Positions 1 to 4,455 of a stretch of DNA of 5,701 nt are shown in pieces. The notes under the pieces are model-generated. The model was not told where the DNA came from, searched no databases, and was given only the letters and a program-made list of their open reading frames with translations. Position numbers and translations under genes: made by a program. The stretch is from the NCBI GenBank assembly GCA_027077185.1, contig JALTGJ010000509.1, positions 1-5,701 on the forward strand. The letters run 5' to 3'. The DNA comes from Spirochaetales bacterium. Lineage in GTDB: Bacteria > Spirochaetota > Spirochaetia > B11-G9. Positions within the stretch are counted from its first letter, which is position 1. Every line of letters starts with the position of its first letter.

Positions 1-38
1 CTGTCAATATTTATTTTATCAATGTTAATATAATTCAT
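1..38 (-). CDS. 5' end of an unidentified gene, cut by the window edge
   Basis: Only 12 full codons are visible (ATG at 38-36, reading MNYINIDKINID), too few to name a product. The call rests on a very good translation start: a complete AAGGAG sits 9 bases before the ATG, immediately after the stop codon of the upstream AraC-type gene, and the frame stays open to the edge. Only 15 bases separate it from that gene on the same strand, so the two are probably cotranscribed and this gene may be a target or functional partner of the regulator. No function can be given. Confidence 0.6.
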   Translation of the reverse strand, partial: MNYINIDKINID

Positions 39-47
39 AGATTAATT

Positions 48-53
48 CTCCTT
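48..53 (-). promoter_or_regulatory. Strong ribosome binding site of the truncated left-edge gene
   Basis: The minus strand reads AAGGAG here, directly after the TAA stop (56-54) of the AraC-type gene and 9 bases before the ATG at 38. This site is the main reason for calling a gene at the left edge, and its position suggests translational reinitiation or coupling after the regulator. Confidence 0.7.
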
Positions 54-953
54 TTATATTCGTTTAACCGGAACACAAATATCAACAGTAGTTGTATTAT
101 CCTCTTTGTTAAAACAATTTCGCGAGTACATTTCAAAGCAATACCCGGTATCTGGCTGAAAACCTCCCTTAGGAAGAATTGTTCGAAAAACCTGCTTCCA
201 TGCTTTTCCATATTCATCATTTTTAAGTATAAATGTACACTTGGCATATTTGCCTTCAGCTATTTTTAGTTTCCCTATTTCTCCATCCACTGAAATATTA
301 TCAGATACAGTTACACCAACAGATATCCTAAGTATTTCCTCATTGGTAATCCCTTTTGGATCATGATATATTACAATAGATTTTAATGAAGAAAAATGTT
401 CGAGTCCCTTTGAATCAGCCCAGTTCGTCAGTTTTTTATAAAGGGAATAAAACAACTTGTTATTCCCTGCATAGGATCCCTTGTGACGAATATAAACAAT
501 TCTCATTTCCGGGAACTGTGAGTAGCTGACTGCAGCAGGCTGAATGGCATCCTCCATTATTTCATTTCTTTCAGAATTATAAAGGAGCTTCTTAGTTAAT
601 ACTTGATTAATATTGCTATTTTTTTGTTTACGCCACTCCTGGGCTGATATATTAAAGTGTTTCTTAAATGCTCTGGAAAATGTTGCAGAATCATTATATC
701 CTGTTGAAAATGCAATATTTGTAATATTCTCTTTGGAATTGATTAATAAAGCTGCGGCACATTCAATTCTAATTCTATTAATAAAAGAATACAACGTTTC
801 ATCTGCAAAGGAATAAAAAATTCTATGAAAATGATATTTAGAGAAGCAAGCAATTTTGGCCAGTGTATCAAGATCTATTTTTTTATCTAGATTTAATTCA
901 ATATAGTCAAGAACTCTATTAATTCGCTCTATATATTCTTTTTCTTTATTCAT
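54..953 (-). CDS. AraC-family transcriptional regulator with C-terminal GyrI-like effector-binding domain
   Basis: This 299-residue cytoplasmic regulator combines an N-terminal AraC-type DNA-binding domain with a C-terminal GyrI-like ligand-binding domain, the reverse of the classical AraC order but common in the Rob/SoxS-like AraC-GyrI group. The first helix-turn-helix is around residues 26-60 (LDTLAKIACFSKYHFHRIF) and the second around 76-107, with the family signature IAFSTGYNDSATFSRAFKKHF. Residues about 135-297 have the GyrI-like pattern, including VYIRHKGSY at 153-161, GKLKIAEGKYA at 227-237 and the WKQVF segment at 252-256. Proteins of this design usually sense small hydrophobic or cationic compounds and activate efflux or detoxification genes; the ligand cannot be read here. 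The ATG at 953 is chosen because it starts just before the conserved domain, although no clear Shine-Dalgarno precedes it. A second gene follows 15 bases downstream. It is divergent from vapBC across about 115 bases, a layout that allows autoregulation. Confidence 0.93.
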   Translation of the reverse strand: MNKEKEYIERINRVLDYIELNLDKKIDLDTLAKIACFSKYHFHRIFYSFADETLYSFINRIRIECAAALLINSKENITNIAFSTGYNDSATFSRAFKKHFNISAQEWRKQKNSNINQVLTKKLLYNSERNEIMEDAIQPAAVSYSQFPEMRIVYIRHKGSYAGNNKLFYSLYKKLTNWADSKGLEHFSSLKSIVIYHDPKGITNEEILRISVGVTVSDNISVDGEIGKLKIAEGKYAKCTFILKNDEYGKAWKQVFRTILPKGGFQPDTGYCFEMYSRNCFNKEDNTTTVDICVPVKRI

Positions 954-994
954 ATATTTAATAATACAACATTATTGGAAATAGGAAAATATTA

Positions 995-1026
995 AACATT
1001 GTTGCAGTACAATTACATACAATGTT
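995..1026. repeat. Inverted repeat between the AraC-type gene and vapB, possible operator
   Basis: AACATTGT at 995-1002 is matched perfectly by ACAATGTT at 1019-1026, giving 8-bp arms 24 bp apart (start to start) with a 16-base spacer. The spacing puts both arms on nearly the same face of the helix. It lies upstream of the AraC-type gene (start 953) and just upstream of the vapB promoter-like element at 1033. It could be an operator for the AraC-type regulator or a second VapBC site. The arms are too far apart and AT-rich to be a convincing terminator, and no T tract follows. Confidence 0.4.
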
Positions 1027-1032
1027 ATCTCC

Positions 1033-1061
1033 TTGACTTATATGTACCAAATATGCATATT
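1033..1061 (+). promoter_or_regulatory. Probable vapBC promoter giving a leaderless or near-leaderless mRNA
   Basis: TTGACT at 1033-1038 matches the sigma-70 -35 consensus at five of six bases. After a 17-base spacer comes CATATT at 1056-1061, a four of six match to the -10 box. Transcription would start near 1067-1069, at or beside the vapB ATG at 1069, which would explain why vapB has no Shine-Dalgarno sequence. The palindromic elements at 1040-1070 overlap it. This is a consensus match only. Confidence 0.45.
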
Positions 1062-1070
1062 AATACATAT
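1040..1070. promoter_or_regulatory. Nested palindrome over the vapBC promoter, candidate VapBC operator
   Basis: Two inverted repeats are nested here. The inner one, AATATGCATATT at 1050-1061, is a perfect 12-bp palindrome. The outer pair is ATATGTA (1040-1046) and TACATAT (1064-1070), 7-bp arms separated by 17 bases and centred within half a base of the inner palindrome. The structure covers the -35/-10 spacer, the -10 box and the vapB start codon. Ribbon-helix-helix antitoxins such as VapB typically bind palindromes at their own promoter and repress with the toxin, so this is the natural autoregulatory site. AT-rich sequence makes short palindromes commoner by chance, but nesting at this place is suggestive. 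Confidence 0.5.
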
Positions 1071-1260
1071 GAGAACCACACTGAACATAGATGATAGAAT
1101 ATTAGAAAAAGCATCTCAACTATCAGGTGTTAAAGAAAAAACATCTCTGGTACGTCTTGGTCTGGAGGCTTTAATTACTCTGGAAAGCAGTAAAAGACTT
1201 GCCAAACTTGGAGGAACTGAAAAAAAAATAGGTTCTATCCCAAGACGCCAGTCTACTTAG
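1069..1260 (+). CDS. vapB: VapB-family type II antitoxin (ribbon-helix-helix)
   Basis: This 63-residue protein is the antitoxin partner of the PIN toxin that starts 8 bases downstream. It begins MRTTLNIDDRILEKA, the beta strand and first helix of the ribbon-helix-helix fold. It continues with SGVKEKTSLVRLGLEALI and the segment SSKRLAKLGGTEKKIGSIPRRQ, which is typical of the VapB/DUF2191-like family and wraps the toxin. The N-terminal part would dimerise and bind the operator; the C-terminal part would neutralise VapC. The start at 1069 is preferred over an in-frame TTG at 1033, because the family begins at MRTTLNID and the upstream 12 codons overlap the likely promoter. No Shine-Dalgarno is visible, consistent with a leaderless message. 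Confidence 0.87.
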   Translation: MRTTLNIDDRILEKASQLSGVKEKTSLVRLGLEALITLESSKRLAKLGGTEKKIGSIPRRQST

Positions 1261-1268
1261 AATTAATT

Positions 1269-1631
1269 ATGGTTCTTGTTGATACATCAATTTGGATTAC
1301 TCATCTTCGTGAGGGAAATAAACAGCTTGAAGAGTTGTTAATGGATGCCAGGGTAATGTGCCATCCTTTTATTATTGGAGAACTGGCCTGTGGTAATATA
1401 AAAAACAGGAATGAAATTATCCCTTTACTTGAGGCTCTTCCAGCGGCACAAGTAGTTGATTTTGATGAGTTCCTGTTTTTTACTGACCATAATCAGCTTA
1501 TGGGAAAGGGAATCGGCTTTGTTGATATCCATCTGTTAGCATCTGCTAAATTAGCTGGTGTAAAATTATGGACAGCAGATAAAAGGCTGGCTTCTGCTGC
1601 AGATCAACTCAAATTGGCATATAGACTATGA
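1269..1631 (+). CDS. vapC: VapC-family PIN-domain ribonuclease toxin
   Basis: This 120-residue protein spans a complete PIN domain and acts as a cytoplasmic Mg2+-dependent endoribonuclease; VapC toxins of other bacteria cut initiator tRNA, other tRNAs or rRNA, and the target here is unknown. The four acidic catalytic positions are all present: D5 in VDTSIWI, E38 in IIGELACG, D86 in GIGFVDIHLLASA and D104 in LWTADKRL. The toxin is therefore probably active. It starts 8 bases after the vapB stop with only a poor ribosome binding site, as expected if its translation is coupled to, and kept below, that of the antitoxin. No terminator is evident in the 89 bases between its stop and the convergent kinase gene. 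Confidence 0.93.
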   Translation: MVLVDTSIWITHLREGNKQLEELLMDARVMCHPFIIGELACGNIKNRNEIIPLLEALPAAQVVDFDEFLFFTDHNQLMGKGIGFVDIHLLASAKLAGVKLWTADKRLASAADQLKLAYRL

Positions 1632-1720
1632 TAACTCTAAGAAATATATGAATATATAAGTATGAGCAATAAATTATTGTTATAGGAAAGTAGGCACTGA
1701 GTTCTATAAAGTCCGTTCAG

Positions 1721-3010
1721 TTATTCTGTAAATCGTAATATAACTGAAAATCCTCCTGTTTCCGGATTTCGAACAGAAAAATCTGCGCTATGGGCTTCTG
1801 CAACTGCCTTTACAATACTTAGACCAAGGCCGAAGCCACCACCAGTTCTTTTTCCGGATCTTGAGGAATCTGCAATAAGAAAGGGCTCACCAATTCGGTC
1901 GATAAGTGTCTCATCCATTCCGGGGCCGGAATCTGATACCTCAAGACTGAAACTTTTATTATCATTGGTATTCAAATTGACAAGAATAGAAGAGCCAGGA
2001 GCATGGCGAATAGAATTTTCAATTAGATTTCTTAGGGCAAGATCCATCCTTCCCTGATCAAGAATAACAGTCAAATCAGGGCCTTTAAAATTATATGTCA
2101 AAGATAATCCTTTTTCCTGATAGCTTTCACAGATAGAGAGAGCCCAGGCCTGAAGTTGGAACTCGTTCCTGTTCAGTATATTAGGTTGTGTGGCCAGCCT
2201 TTTCTGCTCAAGAAGATTTCCAGTTAGTCTATCCAGAGTATTTATTTCTTCATTCATGGATTCCCTTATACGTTTATTATTGATAAATTCAAGGGACACC
2301 TTCATTCTTGTAAGAGGTGAACGAAGTTCATGGCTAATTGCAATTAGAAGATCATGCATGGAGTGAATATACTTTTCTATTCTATCGGCCATCCCATCCA
2401 TCGCCCTTCCCAGAGTGGCCAGCTCATCAGTTCCAAGTGGATTAACACGTTTCTTCCAATCAGACAGCCCAAATTCAAGAGCAACCTGGTTCATTTTCCG
2501 AAGGGGTTTTAGTAAATGCCTCACAATCATAAAACTGATAGATAAGGCTGATAAAATCGAACTGGCCATGATTATCCAAATAAGAACAGTAAAGTGGTAA
2601 TCCGCATGAAAATCGTTAAAGGTATAAGCAAAATCACCAATTTTTATTGTTGTAGAAAGGTCTTTTGCCCATGGAAAGAAATGCCAGTCTCCGTCATTCC
2701 CATCCGAAGTTGATATATCCATATCCATCAGGTCTCCTTCGCTGGACCACTTTAAATTAGAGCCTATTATCTTTATTTGCAGCCCTGTTTTATCTGCAAT
2801 ATTTCGGGCAGTTTTAACATCCGGAGGAGTTCCTATTTCTCCGGCAAGGGTGGATGCAAAGTACCGGATATTCCGGATAGATATTTCTGTGTTTGGTGAT
2901 GAAGCCGATAGAATTTGTATCAATACAACTCCCAGGCTTATAAGGAGAAAGGCAATCATATAGGCTGCAAAAAGTTTTACGAAAATTGATTTTGCCGGAT
3001 GTACCTTCAT
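1721..3010 (-). CDS. Membrane sensor histidine kinase, CpxA/OmpR-class two-component system
   Basis: This 429-residue inner-membrane kinase is the partner of the response regulator immediately upstream. TM1 is about residues 10-34, followed by a small extracytoplasmic sensor of about 105 residues (35-139), TM2 about 140-163 and a HAMP linker about 163-215. The dimerisation and phosphoacceptor helix carries AISHELRSPLTR, with H227 as the likely phosphorylated histidine. The ATP-binding domain has the N box (LRNLIENSIRHA, N332), the G1 box DSGPGMD (360-366) and the G2 box GGGFGLGLSIV (390-400), so all catalytic motifs are intact. The HisKA and ATPase regions resemble the CpxA/RstB type. The sensor is rich in aromatic, acidic and histidine residues near the membrane (WHFFPW 109-114, HADYH 135-139), and its signal is unknown. 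Its ATG overlaps the regulator's stop (ATGA) and is preceded by GGAG 7 bases upstream. Confidence 0.94.
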   Translation of the reverse strand: MKVHPAKSIFVKLFAAYMIAFLLISLGVVLIQILSASSPNTEISIRNIRYFASTLAGEIGTPPDVKTARNIADKTGLQIKIIGSNLKWSSEGDLMDMDISTSDGNDGDWHFFPWAKDLSTTIKIGDFAYTFNDFHADYHFTVLIWIIMASSILSALSISFMIVRHLLKPLRKMNQVALEFGLSDWKKRVNPLGTDELATLGRAMDGMADRIEKYIHSMHDLLIAISHELRSPLTRMKVSLEFINNKRIRESMNEEINTLDRLTGNLLEQKRLATQPNILNRNEFQLQAWALSICESYQEKGLSLTYNFKGPDLTVILDQGRMDLALRNLIENSIRHAPGSSILVNLNTNDNKSFSLEVSDSGPGMDETLIDRIGEPFLIADSSRSGKRTGGGFGLGLSIVKAVAEAHSADFSVRNPETGGFSVILRFTE

Positions 3011-3708
3011 GACAGTTCTCCGATAAATACATAACCAAAACCATGTACAGATTTAATATACTTAGGTTCTTTGGCACTTTCGCCAAGTTTGGAACGTATT
3101 CGGCTTATAAGAATATCAATTGATCTGCTGTAACTTGCAGAATCAAAGCCCTGAATATGCAGCATAATTTCATCCCTGCCGAATTTTTTTCCAGGGTTCC
3201 GAACCAGCAATAGAAGAAGTTCAAATTCCATAGATGTCAGATTCATGGCTTTATTTGAAATATAGGCTTCTCTCTCTTTTGTATGGATTTCGATATTATC
3301 AAAAAATATATTTCTGGAATGGGTACTTTTTCCTGAACGCTTTAGAATTGTCTGGATTCTTGTTACCAGCTCACGGGGTTCAAAGGGTTTTGCCATATAG
3401 TCATCCGCTCCTAATTCAAGCCCTACAATTCTATCCATAGTATCACCTCTGGCTGAAAGCATTATAATAGGGACATCACTTCTCCTTCGAATTTCCCGGC
3501 ATGCTTCAAACCCATCCATTCCAGGCATCATTACATCCAGGACAATCAAATGTGGAGATTTTTCAGAAAGAATTTTGAGACCATCCTGGGCATTTGTTGC
3601 CGTTAACAAATCCATCTGAAACATAGGAAAATATTCTGACATAAGATCGAGAAGTTTTTTATCATCGTCGATCATCAGAATTTGGGTAAGTTTTGGATTA
3701 TAATTCAT
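3007..3708 (-). CDS. OmpR-family response regulator, CpxR-like
   Basis: This 233-residue DNA-binding regulator is phosphorylated by the kinase encoded directly downstream. The receiver domain (about 8-123) shows the acidic pocket D14-D15-D16, phosphoacceptor D58 in LIVLDVMMPGMDG, S85 in LSARG and K107 in AKPF. The winged-helix output domain (about 135-230) has LTSMEFELLLLLVRNPGKKFGR, the recognition-helix region YSRSIDILISRIRSKL and the closing YIKSVHGFGYVF. The stretch LSARGDTMDRIVGLELGADDY and the recognition helix are strikingly close to E. coli CpxR as I remember it, so DNA specificity may also be CpxR-like. The ATG at 3708 has AGGTG 8 bases upstream. Its last codon and stop overlap the kinase start by 4 bases. 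The divergent region upstream contains CpxR-box-like repeats, which suggests autoregulation and control of the opposite unit. Orthology to CpxR is not proved, so no symbol is given. Confidence 0.95.
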   Translation of the reverse strand: MNYNPKLTQILMIDDDKKLLDLMSEYFPMFQMDLLTATNAQDGLKILSEKSPHLIVLDVMMPGMDGFEACREIRRRSDVPIIMLSARGDTMDRIVGLELGADDYMAKPFEPRELVTRIQTILKRSGKSTHSRNIFFDNIEIHTKEREAYISNKAMNLTSMEFELLLLLVRNPGKKFGRDEIMLHIQGFDSASYSRSIDILISRIRSKLGESAKEPKYIKSVHGFGYVFIGELS

Positions 3709-3785
3709 AAGTGGAACACCTGCCTTTTCATTCCAATTTATATTAAACAGCTATATTTTCCTAGATTGAAAATATTGCTCAGCTC

Positions 3786-3806
3786 TGTAAGATACAATTT
3801 GTTACA
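3786..3806. repeat. TGTAA-N11-TTACA inverted repeat in the divergent regulatory region
   Basis: TGTAA at 3786-3790 and TTACA at 3802-3806 form a perfect 5-bp inverted repeat with an 11-base gap. The right arm is shared with the CpxR-box-like direct repeat at 3801-3815. It may add a third half-site for the response regulator in opposite orientation. A 5-bp inverted repeat alone could be chance. Confidence 0.3.
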
Positions 3807-3815
3807 TTTCTTTAC
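3801..3815 (-). promoter_or_regulatory. CpxR-box-like tandem repeat GTAAA-N5-GTAAC
   Basis: On the minus strand the sequence is GTAAA, five bases, GTAAC: two direct half-sites exactly 10 bp (one helical turn) apart. The E. coli CpxR box is described as GTAAA-N4-8-GTAAA, so nine of ten defined bases agree. It lies 93 bases upstream of the response regulator start and 109 bases upstream of the exported-protein gene. A weak minus-strand promoter (TTGTAT at 3797-3792, 17 bases, TATTTT at 3774-3769) lies just downstream of it, which would suit an activator. The adjacent regulator is CpxR-like, which strengthens the call. The regulation is inferred. Confidence 0.5.
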
Positions 3816-3830
3816 TTTTTAGAAAAGACT

Positions 3831-3848
3831 GTAAACTGAATAAGTAAT
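3831..3848 (+). promoter_or_regulatory. Second GTAAA-type tandem repeat, facing the exported-protein gene
   Basis: On the plus strand GTAAA at 3831-3835 is followed after 8 bases by GTAAT at 3844-3848, within the 4-8 base spacing range given for CpxR boxes but less close to one helical turn. A weak -10-like TATATC lies at 3854-3859 with no good -35 hexamer upstream, the usual look of an activator-dependent promoter. It is 76 bases before the ATG at 3924. This is weaker than the site at 3801-3815. Confidence 0.3.
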
Positions 3849-3923
3849 AAATTATATCTATAGGAATTTCGATAGTAGGAAAATTAGTTTACTAAGAAGA
3901 AATAAAATTTTACAGGAGATGTT

Positions 3924-4445
3924 ATGAACAGAAAATTTGCAGTAATTTTTATTATGGCCATTTTGGCAGCAGGTAGTTTATATGCCGGAACTGACAATAA
4001 TAAAGTGGCAGTGCTCTACAATAGAGGTACACAGTTAAACAGGAATGTGCTTCATCTGATGGGCAGTGAATTTAATTCATTGGCCAGTCAATATCGATTC
4101 TATGCTGTTGGCAAACCCTCGAATATAAAACCAGGTGCGTATAAAGCAATAATTGTACTAAATACCGGCATTCGCACCGGTATTGATCCTAAACTGTCGA
4201 ATTTTATTGATTCCTGGAAGAACAAATCTGAAATTATATTAATCAGCCTTTACCGGGGAAGTAGAGATTTAACAGTAGAGACAATACCTGCCTCAAGTAA
4301 TTCTCAGGGTGTTGATGCTGTCTCTGCTGCTTCTATATGGGGCAGGGGAGGATTAACTTCAATCTTTGGAAAGAGTACAGATCCAAGACAGATGCATTTA
4401 GAATGGATAAAACAGGTCGTCAAGCTTCTCGAAAAGAAAGGTTAG
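3924..4445 (+). CDS. Exported small alpha/beta protein of unknown function, flavodoxin-like pattern
   Basis: I do not recognise this 173-residue protein as a named family. Residues 1-21 form a Sec signal peptide (MNRK, then a hydrophobic core, likely cleavage after LYA at 19-21); there is no lipobox cysteine and no twin arginine. The mature part begins with strand KVAVLY (27-32), loop NRGTQLN and a helix 40-54. It continues with strands YRFYAVG (57-63), YKAIIVL (73-79) and SEIILISLY (102-110), the alternating order of a flavodoxin-like fold. The canonical flavodoxin phosphate loop T-x-T-G-x-T is missing, so FMN binding is doubtful. AGGAG 5 bases upstream supports the ATG. The gene ends 10 bases before the flavocytochrome gene and is surely cotranscribed with it, so the product may be a periplasmic partner, electron acceptor or folding factor of that enzyme. 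It is divergent from the CpxR-like regulator. Confidence 0.8.
   Translation: MNRKFAVIFIMAILAAGSLYAGTDNNKVAVLYNRGTQLNRNVLHLMGSEFNSLASQYRFYAVGKPSNIKPGAYKAIIVLNTGIRTGIDPKLSNFIDSWKNKSEIILISLYRGSRDLTVETIPASSNSQGVDAVSAASIWGRGGLTSIFGKSTDPRQMHLEWIKQVVKLLEKKG
4161..4184. repeat. Perfect 8-bp hairpin inside the exported-protein gene
   Basis: AATACCGG (4161-4168) pairs perfectly with CCGGTATT (4177-4184) across an 8-base loop. In frame it encodes NTGIRTGI (residues 80-87), and the structure arises partly from the repeated codons for TGI. No T tract follows, so it is not an intrinsic terminator. It may be incidental or affect mRNA stability. Confidence 0.5.
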
Positions 4446-4455
4446 GGAGAGAACA

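Noticed and set aside
35..247. Minus-strand 70-codon open frame
   Set aside because: It overlaps the end of the AraC-GyrI gene in another frame and has no family resemblance; a shadow frame.
613..816. Plus-strand 67-codon open frame
   Set aside because: It lies antisense to the conserved helix-turn-helix region of the AraC-type gene and shows no protein-like features of its own.
985..995. TAATAT on the minus strand (994-989) as the -10 box of the AraC-type gene
   Set aside because: There is no acceptable -35 hexamer at 16-18 bases, and such hexamers are common in AT-rich DNA.
1033..1068. In-frame upstream TTG start extending vapB by 12 codons
   Set aside because: The family begins at MRTTLNID, the extension has no ribosome binding site, and it overlaps the likely promoter and operator.
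1632..1720. Possible bidirectional terminator between vapC and the kinase gene (CAATAAATTATTG at about 1667-1680 and ACTGA...TCAGT at 1696-1721)
   Set aside because: The stems are short or AT-only, the second has a 16-base loop, and neither is followed by a T tract. No terminator can be supported.
2415..2600. Plus-strand 61-codon open frame
   Set aside because: It lies antisense to the HAMP and TM2 part of the sensor kinase; no start signal and no recognisable domain.
2820..3000. Repeated CCGGA/CCGGAT words in the kinase gene
   Set aside because: They are scattered within a conserved coding region without regular spacing, and are explained by codon use.
2814..3086. Minus-strand 90-codon open frame spanning the regulator/kinase junction
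   Set aside because: It is an alternative frame across two well-supported genes whose overlap is the standard ATGA type.
3234..3440. Plus-strand 68-codon open frame
   Set aside because: It is antisense to the conserved response regulator and has no supporting signal.
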